From Istiophorus platypterus (taxonomy: Eukaryota > Chordata > Actinopteri > Istiophoriformes > Istiophoridae), in contig CM029122.1 of NCBI GenBank assembly GCA_016859345.1, positions 8,449,575-8,513,574 on the forward strand: a DNA stretch of 64,000 nt. Reading direction: 5' to 3'. A program made the position numbers and the translations under genes. The notes under the pieces are model-generated. The model was not told the origin of the DNA and searched no databases. It saw only the letters and a program-made list of their open reading frames with translations. Every line of letters starts with the position of its first letter. The first letter of the stretch is position 1. Of this stretch, positions 24,424 to 37,500 are shown in pieces.

Positions 24424-27400
24424 CTGGAGAACAAAAGGTCACAATACGGTCAAAGTATGTCATTAAAGTATATCATGTGCAAGGTCCAGGCAAGGTCCAG
24501 GCAAACTAGGCTGTATAGAGAGCTTGGGAAAACCCGTTGATATTCAGCAGTCTCTTCTTGTTGTCAAATCTCTAGAAAGACAAAGACACGAAGAAAAGAC
24601 AGGAAGAAACACTGATGCACTGGATGACATGTTCCTTCATTACGATGAACACACAGGCAGTAGTTTATCTTAAAGCCAGTAACGCAGACACTATCCTGGT
24701 GCTTTAAATACTCACTACAGCAGCAAATTTGCAGCTTAAAATAATCCCTAACACATGCACTATTTACTCCTGTGTGAGTAGCATTTGCTAAAAACTACAG
24801 TGCCGAGCTGTTTTAGTAAATCATTTAGCGTTTTTTTTAAAGTTCAACTATATATATCTTCAACCACTTTTGAAAGACTTAGATCTTCAAAAATGGGCTT
24901 GAGGTTGAGTGCCACACACAGGCTGGGGAAGTTGTAAAGTACTTAGAGACCAACTAACCACTTGTTGGTTTTGGTAATTTCATAGGACTCAGTGACAAAA
25001 TAAGAAATATTGCTAACCTTATCCGTTGATGTTAATATGCTGGATAATATCTGCACCATTTTCTCAAAACCAAATCATCTGGCATCCAAAATTCAATTTT
25101 TCTTTTTGATAAAACTAAGTAGGTTGATAGCAGGTTATTTTTTTTTATGCCTGAAGCAAAACAAATACTAGATTGGTACCTCTGCCTGTAACAGCATGCT
25201 TGATATCATCTTAAAGACTGCACACAAAGAAAGCAATTCTTTGTCTACATAATGTAAATACACATCAAATCAACATATAAAGTTTTATTTATATTTGCAA
25301 TAAGTATGAAAATAAAACTTTCATTTTTTTTTTTTGTCAACCTTCTCTCTTCACCGTATCAGGCCAATGTGGGGCAACTGGACAACACTGTCCATTTCAT
25401 ATCTTTGACTTAAAATTGATTAAATTGAACTAACATACAAGATAATACTGTTTTTTTAAACAAGTAATGCTGGGACTTTAAAAGTGTGTGAACACATTTT
25501 TCCACTGTCACAAGAACTGAGGAGCTTTTAAACATTGGCCAATCTTGCAATATGGGATTATATTTACATGGATGACTAGGCTTATTTGTTTGGAAACTTG
25601 AGACTTTCTTTTATGTAACTTTGTACTTTGTACCTTTGCAATGGTCTGCTCCATCTGTGTCTGAGTGAGTGTGGGAAGTGTAGTTTTGAGATAATCCACA
25701 ATGCTCTCAAAGCTGTCGCACTCCACTATCTCCCCCTCATGGCTGCTCAGCAGACAGAGGGCTACTTTGAAGATCACTTCGGTCCCCTGGGCGAATACAA
25801 AATCTGAAAAACAAACAAATAACACAGGCACCACAATAAAAAACACTAATGCTTTACACACTTTACCTCAAGCTCTCATCATTATGAGGCTATATTAATG
25901 TCTTCCTCTAATAGGAATAGCATTGTGCTGATAAGCATTCGTGTGTGGGCAAACACAGGGGGCCATTATTCTAAAAATATACCAAAGATGCGGGACACAA
26001 AGCCAAGGGGGAACTGCGAGGCGAAGAGAGTGAGGAACCACGGCGCTGCGTAGAGGCTCGGGCAGATCTCGTGCTCCTCGAAGTGATTGTACAACTCACG
26101 GTGGTAGTCGTGCAACAGTCTGGAGAGCTGGTACATCTGAACCTGGGACAACACAGCACATACAGGCATAAACACTCAAATATGGACGGATAATACACAA
26201 ACATGACAAAAAAAAAAAAAAAAATGCTGTGCCAGAGCGAACTGGTATATCTGGATCTGCAAGGGGAGAGGGTATCACAGGGCAAATCTAGCTGTCAAAT
26301 GAACCTCTACCCAAGCAGGCAGCTCCTTCAGCATTACCAGCGCTGTCTCAGAGACTTGCTCTGACATGCATCAGGTCCGGGCATTTGATGAGCTGTACTA
26401 ACACTCTGACAGTAACTTTACAGTGATCCTGACAAGTGCTACAGTGAAATGTAAAGCCGGCAGAAAAGAGAAGCAGAAGTTAGGTCGAGCCAAAATTAGA
26501 CCAGTCTTACCATTTCCGGACAGTTACAAACAAAACAAATAGTACCTTTAAGTCCTCGTACCCAACCACTGCACAAGGAAAACAGCACAAACTCCTCTCG
26601 CCCTTGCAAGACTTTGGATTGGTCTTAGACGAACACGGCTGCAGTGTAGAGAGAACCAGGAGGCCACTGCTTGGCTAAATGGTTACCTGATGTAGATTAA
26701 ACATTACCACGCCTGCTGCTGCTTCCATCCCGGTGAGGTCAGCTGATGTTTAACTGAAGCTAACAGAGCAGGCATGCAGGTGTGGTTTGAATAAGAGGTG
26801 GAGACACTTGACTATTGTTTGCTGTTGCTAACTAATAACCCACATAGGTGAGAGACAAGCTGGAATTCTTACAGAAGGGAGAAGGAAGCTGAAAACTGAA
26901 TCTGCAGCAAGAGTCTAGTCTGCTTGTTACTCACATACTGTTTCTAATAGTTTAGAATCTTACATAGACAATAACATTTAAAATCTAATGCCATGATTTG
27001 TAGAGTCTTCATGTGATTAAGTCTTTAGCCTAAGTCTAAGAAATCAAAAGTTATCCAAAGTATATGTTCAATCCTGGGGAAGAGTGGTGGAGTCTGTGCA
27101 TTGCTGTTCAATCTCAGTGGCCTTTAGTCTTATCTATGCATTGCTGTGTGTGTATATATATTTAGATACCATCAGTGGGGGGTCAAAAGTTCAAACTGGT
27201 CAATTTCTATTCCTAGTGGCTTCAATCCTCAGAAGATTTTTTTGTACAAGTGAACAAAAATTGTTTTAATAGTCTGATAAAAACTGCAAAAACAGTAAGT
27301 TATCATGTCTTAGTTGAACCCTTGGTTATCTCGCAGGAATGAAAACGCAGAGGGTTCTGTTGCTAAAATGTTGCCAGAGAGGAATGATCTCCATCCTATT

Positions 27401-27617
27401 CTAATAATATCATAACAATAATATTAAAGAGGTCCGTGCATCCATTCACGCACTGACCTGCAAAGAGACCATGTCAGGCCTGTACTGCCGCCTGATGCTG
27501 AGGTCATACATCAGGAACTTCAACATGTCGAAGGCATGTTCTTCGCTCATGTGCAGCAGCAGAACTCCGGCCACAAAGCTGATGCCCTGGCAGTAGCCAA
27601 CCTGTGTGGCACATTGC

Positions 27618-27653
<36 letters not shown>

Positions 27654-30600
27654 CACACACAGTGTACTGCCGTTTTCATGATATACAGGGATTTACTGTG
27701 GGTAAAGGAAAGCGGGACAGTATGTACCTCTGTGTCCAGCAGAGAGTAGGCTTTCAGGAGGTTGTAGAGGGAAAGCTGCCCTGCACCCAACTGGGCTGAG
27801 AAGTACTGGTGTGTGGGGAAGGTCCGGCCTGGGGGAGGTAGTAAATTTAGTTTCTGTGAATCTTCAACAGGATGAGATGACTGGGGAATTTTTGTGTTGT
27901 AATTTTTTTTAGTTCACTAATGAATAAGTAAAAAGAAGAATAACAACCGATCTACCGCTCTCACAACGACTACAAATAATAATGACAGCTTCTACTTATA
28001 GAGAAAGCTGAAGCTTTCCATCTTGACATGCGTCATCCTGAATAATTTCTCCATGCCTAAAATATATCAAGCGGTCATGCTCCATGACCGCGGGGACACA
28101 CCTAGATCCACCAGAATAGCATGCTGCTGCGCGGTGAGCTGCTTCAGCAGATCGTGGTAGGGGGTGTCCGGGGCATGCTGACGCTGGGGCAGTCTGTGAC
28201 GCAGCCGGTGCTGATGGGAAAGGAGCAGCCAGACCTCCCCACGCCTGCTCTTGGGAACACCTGGTGCACAGAGATGGGGATGATGTAAACACATTTAAAT
28301 CACCGTACACTCGCGCCGCTATAGGAGGAATTTTTAATACAGAAATTAGCGCATGGGCACACACACACACACACACACACGCACACACTCTTTCACCTTG
28401 GCAGAGTGCGCGATACATCTCCTCCTTGTCTTGTGGGACTGTCATTCTGCCTGGGGCTGTCAGTTTTCTCTCCCACAATGCCTGCGCATCTTTGGAGCAC
28501 TGGCCCACCTCCTGGTAGTTCAGCTTCACCTTGCGGATGTGCAGCTCATCTCTGCTCGCTGGAATAGTCACCAGTATGAAAAACAAAAAAACGGGATGAG
28601 ATAGATGAGATGGAAATCTTCAACATCATTTTGTCAATTAAGATTCTCTTGTCGTACCAGAGGATAAACATCAAAGACTGACAGAGGCGACTGTTATAGG
28701 AGAGTACAAAGCCTTTCTGCCTTTTCTTCTGTGAAACAGAACGTAGCTGAATTTGAGTGCAAGCGTGGGTATAGTCCCTCACAACATTCATCACCAGGTG
28801 CCATGGAAAGCCTACCACGTGAACACAAGCCACAATTCCCACATTAATATCAAAAATCCATGTTTATTATAGAGAGGTCACGAGGAAGCTAGATCAAGAT
28901 AGTGGGGAGACTTACAAAGGACAAAAGAAAGAGAAACACCATAAAGGTTGATCGTCCCCGAACATGCAGACAGAACAAGCCTATTGAATGAATATAATAC
29001 CCAACACCCAAAGTCATGCAAACCATCTGCCTTGATCCCAAGGTCTCCTTTTATATCGCTTACCTTCTATTGAAAAGGGCTATTCACAGTTAGGTCCTCA
29101 GACCAGCATTGTTGTCATAGTAACAAACAAAGGGAAAGAGAGGTGTTGGTATAGTAAATCTTAAAAGGCCACAGATAGCAGGTGCAGCCCAAGGCTAAAA
29201 AAAAAACCCTCCTCTTTTACTCCATCTCCTTATCTCTGTGAGGAAGAGGTTTTTGTTAACACGCTGCCTTTTTGTCCCTGGTTTGAGCCAGACGTGCAGA
29301 AAACTGACCCCCTTTAGACTTTTATCATCTACAAGGTGGGTTGCATTTCACACCACTTGATCTTAAAAGCTGCATTCTTATAATTAAGTAGCTAATTAAC
29401 TGTTGCTAATGGCCCCTGCTTCCTCTACTCCTCTTTATTAACTTTCCTCTCTCCAGTTAACTTCCTGCTGTGGGACAAGTGGTTTTGAGGGGAGGGGGTG
29501 TTAAAAAAAGCTTTGGAATGCACCTTAAATAAAATGGGCCATTAGAGGGCGATGTTTTGCAAAAATGTTATTTTACTGAACTCCGAACTTATCGAGCTGT
29601 TATCGTTGGTTTCCCATAAAGGAGAAGTAGTTCCATGCACTTTAACCTGCTGCGTGTATGTAAGTTTGTGTGTCTGCGTGTGTTGAAATGTATGTCAGTA
29701 TGCAACATCAACACATTTTGCTCTAAGTATAACTGTGCTCCAGGAACCAACATGACAGCATTTCACTTCTCAAATAAACAGAAATGAAAGCTTAAAGAGT
29801 CGCTAACTGGGAGCCTTCTGTCCCTGTCCGTGCTCATAAAGCCTCGCTTAAGAGCAACAAGACTTTCGGATGTCAAAGTGTGAAACTTCGGTGTTAGGTG
29901 AGGAAATGGGACAGATTTGTTTTAGCGTGTTTGTCATATTTTCTGTGCACAGTGGTGGCCGACACTCACCCTCCAGTCTCTGGTTCTCCTTCTCCATGCG
30001 CAGCAGTAGGATCTGCTGGTGGATGGCAGTCTTCCAGAGGGTCCTGTAGTCGGACCCTGTCCTCTTGGGCCTCTCCCCAGACATGGGGTCCCCCGTCAGC
30101 GGCAGCAGATGCCCCAAAGGATCCAGACTTGGGTCCAAGGTGCGCGGAGAGAGAGGCAACAGCTCCCTTGTATCAGAGTGGTCTAAAACACAGCATCCAA
30201 AAACACCAGTAGAAACTTGGAAAATATATTTTTAAGTCACTATTTGCTTACATGAACAACTATTCTAATGACTGTGTGTTATATGAAAGGGCTTGTCTGC
30301 AGTAATGACTGCACAAACGATTATCACCCTACTCTGCAGCACAATGGAGCTTTTTGGCCTCTTTTAAGTTATTGTTTTCTTTTTACAATCCATTTGTCAT
30401 ATGGTTTTCTCAAGGACTCATCAACCCTGTTTTCTGCAAAAGACAGCTGTTTTCAGAAAAAAAAGGGCCCTAGACTCATTGCAAAACTAACTGGGCTGCA
30501 CCAAACAACAATTAAATTTAGCAACTAGCTGGTGAAGAAAGTGGACCTCTCAGCAGCTAAACAGCCAGATATTTTTCTGAGGAGTTGGTGGAGACTAAAG

Positions 30601-31469
30601 CAGTGCTGTTAATTTGACCTAAAATTCAGATTACTGTTTCAGTTAAAAACTATACATATTACTGGTACTATAAAGCTCTTTGGATAAAGGCTTACGACAT
30701 AAAAACCTGTTTTTGGGATGTATGAGGAGTTCATGTTGTTATTTCTCTCTGCATCATCACTATTATTCTGTTTAGCCTTGATACCACTGATTTGAACAGC
30801 AACATTTTCTAAGTAAGATAAAAAATGACTTCTTCAATTTTGTGTCGTTTGTTTGCCAAGTTGTTATTAATTCCCTGAATCTGGGAACAATCAGCTCGCT
30901 ACTTTTCCTTATGATTCCATGAGTAAGCTAAGAAAGACTATTCTAAAGGCAAGAAAACTGTCCATGAGAACAGGATTACTTTCACTTGTTTAAGTATATG
31001 AAGTGGGAAAATACTTCTTTCCTTTCAACTGTTACTGCTTCTCACAAATATACATGCAATCTTAAAATCAGAAGTTTAAGGAACGCAATTTTCCACAAGA
31101 ATCAAATGTTCCCTCCTTCCATGTACTCATCTATTGTGCACTTTTGGATTGTTCAGAGCTTTTTCATTGTGCATCGTGTTGTGTCTTGCCTGAACTGCTA
31201 AAGGGATTGTGTTACCGGACCTGGATGCATGGATGCGGACGGCTTGTTCATAGGCGAAGCGACCCTCAGGAAGATCTTCTGTCTCCAGGAGACCCTGCGT
31301 GGGGTCGGAGGGAGACCTCCAGTCAGTGAGTCACTGCTGCAGCCTGACAGGGTCCTCTTCCTGCCCTCCCCATTGCTACGAGAGAAGACATCAGCGTCAC
31401 AGACGTTAGATAAATCAGTCAGGTGTCATCTTACACCAACACTCCTTCAACACTCACTTACAAATGCAG

Positions 31470-31513
<44 letters not shown>

Positions 31514-34500
31514 ATAAACACACAGATCCACAAGCCCTTCAGCACACGAGCCCACATACATCTAATCTGACACAAGAAACCTTATGCAAGCTTCTCATCT
31601 CAGCTTCTCCGAGGCGATGAGAAACGCTCAAGATGAACCTTAATCATACTGAAGAAAAACATGTGCCAGGTACCGACTGACTCCCAATATATATGTTAAT
31701 AAAGCAGCAGGTTGAAGTTAGTATAAAAATGACAACAAAAACAGCCACACAAACAGCCACAGTTAAAACACATGCATGTTTTTTTATTACCTGGAAAAAA
31801 AGCTGCTTTTTTTCACATAAAACAAAAGCTGAGTTAAAAAGCTGATACTAGCTGCTATTACTAGTACCACGCTTGTTTCACATTTTCATAAAAGGAAGTG
31901 CACCTACCAACTCACTAAATGTGGGTAAACAGTAATTGTAAGTTAGTAAAAAAAACATGGTCAGAGCTCAGCCAAACTTTAAAGAGCCAGTTTTGATGGT
32001 GTAACCACAGCAGCCACAGTTAAGTGCTTGGCAATACGGTATGTGCAAAGAGCGTGAGGGTCTGTGAAGTCCACCTGTTACTTGTGTTCACATTCTACAA
32101 GCGTGCTTTATGCAAAAGAGCTGCATAAAATACAGCACCACAGTTATGCATATTAGCATATTTAATATTTGTGGTATTTTAAAAACAAATCCCGTTTTTT
32201 TGCACCATGCAACTGCCGAGGAAAAAAAATGTAGCAGACAGCAGAAAAAAAACTACATGTGCATGTGACACTTAATCATGATGCAACGATCTGAAATATT
32301 ACAGTATAAGAGCCATGTCATGGTTTCTGCTCAGTCTCTTCCTCTCTCACTTTTTGCTTCCCATGGATATATCTTATGTCATTGCATTCTACATTGTAGT
32401 TCCTGAACAGAAGTGAAATAAAATGTTACCTAATGATCATATTATGTATTTGTATGAGGAAATATGTTGAAATGATGGTCCCTTAATATGGTTTATTAGG
32501 GTTAAAATGGAGTAAATCCATTTGGCCCCTGAAAATCCAGTGTGGACGGATGATTTTAATTTCAAGCCCTACAAACACACATGAAACAAAAAACAAAGCT
32601 TTTACATGGTAAAATAAAGGAAAAATGAAGGAACTCAATATTACTTCTTCCATTAAAGTAACAAAGTTTCAGTTTCACTCATTGAGGATCACTTTATAAT
32701 TACAGTAGATAATAAGCTCAGTCAGCACATAAGTGCCTGTCCCATCATGTGGGCAACGAAAAACAGGAAGTGACCTTGGATTTGGACAAATGTCACTGGG
32801 ACAACAGCTTTGCTCTTACAGTCGTTCTGCACATTTAGCATGGCCTCTTTGGTCACAGAAGAGTCACTTGGCTGCGGTTATCTCACCAAACAAAAGAAAA
32901 CAAACATACGGCAAACCTGGCTGTGAGCACGCCAGCATGTTTAGAGATTTAAATATCCAGCAGGTGGAGGCTTTTCAACAAACTGTCTTTGTCCACTGTT
33001 ATTCATCATCACAGGCAATGTTTGCTGAAAAAATAATTTCTTATTCCTTTTATTATCAGGAGACTGGACTGCTGTCAGAGAAAAACAGGCTGTGGAAGTG
33101 ACATTTAACAATGGTCGGCTCCACATAATCTCTTTTATAATGGAGATGTTAACCTTTGCTTTCTGCCATCCCGACACCTAGACCCTTTTTAAGGCAGCAC
33201 GGGGAGGGAAGACTCTCAGGGCAAACCAGAGTAGCCTGCATTTTCCTGAGCATGCTATCTTGGTTGATGAATTAGTGCAGCTAAACGTTGACAGCACCCT
33301 TTCAAAATAAATACATCACTGAACTGAATCAGTATGATGCTTAGGAGCAGCTTAGAGTAGACACCGTGAATACCACTGGTCAGGAAAGATGATGGCACAA
33401 GTGTGAAATGCAGTTAACAAAAGCTATACATTCAGTTTAAATTCAGTTTTGCCGTGCAAAAAAAGCTTCAAAATCGCATGCAAATGACACGAGAGAAGGG
33501 TCTATCGGCATCCCCCTCTACTTCTGAGTGAAACAGGAAGAGGGCAGGTCCAGCTGCAGAGACGATGAGGAAAAAGAGAAAGAGCTGGAAAGTATTTCTA
33601 CTATTAAAAACTTGTTGTGAATAGACAGGAAGAGGGGACAAAGATACAGGGACAAAAAAAAGGCGAGTGTTAAAAGGTTTGACAGCCAACACATACGCGG
33701 CCAATGACATCCCAGCAAAGAACAGATCGACCCTCCCACCTATCTCTTCCCCCTTTGTCAAGCTGCCAGTATGTTTGGGTCTAAGCGGGGGGGGGGGTTG
33801 TCTGAGCAACCCCCTCTCACCTCTTGAAGCTCCCAGCGTCTGCCAGGGAGCTCAGGGAGCCCAGTGAGCCCTGGTAAAAGCTTTTCAGGAAAGTGGGAGC
33901 AGAGAAGGAGGAGGGGAGGCTGAAGGAGGACTCGCTCTCCGAAACGCTGCGCGTTCTCGAGATGGCCACGGGACTGGGCGAGCCAAACATGAAAAATCCC
34001 CACAAACGAAAAACAAACATTACACAAAAGAAAAGGGCCTTCTGGTTCGGAGCAGAGAAAAAAAACAAAGAGGAACTCATATGGGATCAAAAACAGTGAC
34101 AGGAAACTTGTGATGCTATTGTTCAAGGACAGTGGAGCAGGAGGTAGAGAGATTTAGGACTGATCAAAGTGCTGCAAATAGATTACATTGTCTGTGTGCA
34201 CATCAAAGGTCAACTAAATATTTAGTTAGTGTGAAACCGATTAAGAGAAAAGCAACAGGTTCTGATTTTTGAGCATTAGCCAACACAAAAGCTCGCCCTG
34301 GAAGAAACGTTTCAGTACAGTTCATGTTGCAACTCCTGCAACTTGACTAAGGAGATGCATGTCCTGCATCGATTGCTCCTGTCTCCCAAAGGGTTGGACT
34401 GGCGATGCCGTGACTCAAAGGTGAAGTGTGAGTTACCTGCTCTGCAGCAGTTCTGGGTTAATAGACTGTTGTCTGCGCAGTGGAGCCTGTCTGCTCTGGC

Positions 34501-37500
34501 CTGCCGGCTGCCCCTCGAAGGAGATGCGCTTCTTCACAGGTGGATGGCTGAAGGTGTGGGCACGCCGACGGAACTGCAGACCGCCTTCCGGGTCGTCGTC
34601 AGGGAAAACCGGAGGGGAACCTGGAGGGGAGGGGCCAGGAGATTCCTCATCCTGCTGAGGAGGAGAAAGTTTGAAAAGGAGAACAGAGTCAGTGCATAAA
34701 GAAAAACCTGTGAGAGTACTGTACATTTATGAGATTTTATGTCTAGATTTTTTTTTTTATTATTATGGTTGGATTTTCTAATGTATCTGTCTGTACAGCT
34801 AAATCTTTTCTGATTCTGTACAGCTGTGCAGTTTAATAACCTGGGCATAAGTAAAATTCAAAGGATTCAAATTCAAAATCAAAATTTCTCCAAATGCCTT
34901 TGGAAGTCAAATCACAAATTGCTTCTAATTCTATATCAAAGGCAGAGCTCAAAGCCAAACAAAACTCTCTGTGACTCAAGTTACAGGTCTGCACTCACCT
35001 AGCTAATGACACCCCACAGCAGGACTCATTCCAGGTTCAACTTTCCTCTCAACACTCTTAGACCCACTTTTGCCTCATGCCTAGCCGTACAACTCCCACA
35101 GCTATTGTATTCTAATGGACAATGTCCTGTGACTCGCAGCATCACACACTATTGGTGGGTAGGATCTCGGCGACTCAGCTCCACATGAAAACCCTCAAAT
35201 CTCCTCCCACCGTGCTTTCAGACACCTCCCTCTCCAAGATATGACCTGACAGGAGGCGTTCAGTGATATCTGAGCTGCCTCCTTCGATATGCCTCGAGAA
35301 ATTAAAACCAAAACGAAAACCAAAAAAAAACTTCAAGGTCTAATGGAGCTACTTTCACTACCTCTAAATTCCTTGCTCCGCTAATCACAGTGCAGGTTGC
35401 AAAAGGTCTGTTGCACAAATGTGAATCACACTAGATATCACTGTCAGCAGAGTAGGTTAATTGTGATTTGCACATTTAAGGAAACTCTGATAAGATGAAG
35501 TGGCTCAGATCAGACACCGGTGCAGTGCACTGCATCCTTATGACAAGGCTCAGAAGAGGAAGCCAGGACATGCATGGCTCAGCAGACACACAACTGGACA
35601 TCCTGACTTGGATTTCCTTCCCGCCAGGCCATCGGCATCCTGACACAATCCCCCAGATGACTGCTTGCTCGTTTAATTAAGAGGCAAGCAACATTCTCCT
35701 GACCTCCAGAAATATAACAAAGGGGGAGCGCACAGGTGAGCCTTGAAAGTGAACACAGCAGAATGACCTTTTAAGGTAATCTTCAAGATACACAAGTTGC
35801 TTATTAAATTAACAACATTACTTGCTCTTTAATATATAAGGTTGTGTGTGTGTGACAATGATTGATTAGATTTTTCTAAATTTGCAACAGCCAGTATTGT
35901 CGGATTTGGTGAAAGTAAGAGATATTGCAACTTAATAAAATCCCCTATCACTTGGAGCTGCAACTTGAACTCTGGTGTGAATTATTTCCCTCACCTTGGT
36001 TCACTCTTCTCGTAAATCTGGCAGAACATAACTGGTGCAAAAGGCAAAGTAAAAATCACAAGACAGCGGGGGGGGGGTCTATTTCAGGACACTGTGTGTT
36101 TATCATCATCAGCAATATATCTTTGGAGGGGAGCTCCACAGATTTTACACGGTAAAGTCTGTCTACCGGTGTTGGGGAGTACTTCTGCATTTGCAAAAAT
36201 TTATATAAAGCCTTTCATGCTTTTAGAGGGAGCTGTGCAAAATCTCATCTCTACTTGAGGCGTGGCTCAAGGCTACATTCACCACTAATAGAGAAAGAGA
36301 AGGAGTTGCACTGTGAGTAATGTAGGCACCAGATTTTGACCAGAAAGTTAGAAAAAGATAATATGTTTGCTTCTGCTGCATCAATTTTTTATCATTTTCC
36401 TTTAAAATGTCCATTGTGAGTCAGACAGTGTTACAGGAGTGTAATGCTAAAATCAGTGGTATATTCCTTTAACACCTTCATGACTGATGGGGTGTCAGAG
36501 GGACCACATCACACCCTCACGCTGAATTCTGCAAAGCAGTGACGCAGGGGACCCGACAATCCCAAATGGTTCAGGGACAGTTCTGTAAACATACTTCCCG
36601 CTGCAAAATTTTTCCCTTTTGGCCAATGTAGCTTCATCATGAAAACTATGTGGGAAGGCTGCAGTGCAGAATCATGTAGCCATGTGAGAAGAGCATAGTT
36701 GGCAGCCTCCACTGATGAAAATGAAAGCATGTTTACCTGCCCTTCCTGAGGACAGAGGTGGAATATAACATGCTGACTGTGTCAGAAGTGAGAATTCCCG
36801 GAGTCCCCTGAGCGAAGCCCTGGAAAGATCCCTGGTTCCCCCTAAATGACACTTACCCTTTCAAAACTGCCAAGGTTTCCCATGCTTCCCAAGCGGCCCC
36901 GCATTCGGCTGGCACCCTGGTATCAGAGGTGATTACAAAATATGAAAACAAGTCCTGGAAATACAAATCATTACTCTCTGTTCTTGACAAGAATTGTTGG
37001 TATTGTCAACACAATAGAGGGAGACTGACTGGCAATAAAATTTTAAAAAATCTTAAATGACAAGAAAATAAAAACCCCACATATTTCCTGACATGATAAC
37101 CTCAACTGTGCATGTGCTCAGTTAAGTCTCCAAGACAGTAACAGATGGCAGTAGAGATCTCAGTTTGACTAGATCCTACTATTAAGGAATTATTCTGCTG
37201 TCTCACTGGCAGATATGGGTCAATCCAAATCCCCTGGATGACAATGACACAGAAACAGCGACTGACACAAAGACTGAGCCGGAGGACATATGAAGACACA
37301 CAGCACGGTGACTATATACTGTCTGGGGTAAAGAAATAAAAAAAAAGAGACAGGGATAAACTCAGAGAAAGAGAGAAATTGTGGCGATAGAAATAATAGC
37401 AGGAAATTGGATGAAGAGGAATTGAATTTAAAAAAAAAAACCCTCTCTGCTCACACCCACCCTTGCAAAGATGTTCTCCAGAGAATTGGTGAGGGAGGTG

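Larger units (their letters stand above)
25634..30182 (-). other. tbc1d4: TBC1D4 exons 15-21: Rab-GAP TBC domain
   Basis: Residues about 753-1122. Exon 15 leads in with TLWKTAIHQQILLLRMEKEN. Exon 17 has GVPKSRRGEVW and LLKQLTAQQHAILVDL. The exon 17/18 junction creates the LGRTFPTH motif, placing the catalytic arginine finger at R932. Exon 19 has GYCQGISFVAG, placing the glutamine finger at Q969. The spacing of 37 equals that of human R973/Q1010. Exons 20 and 21 contain YAAPWFLTLFASQFPLG and QGTEVIFKVALCLLSS. Both catalytic fingers are intact, so a working GAP is expected. Confidence 0.95.
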
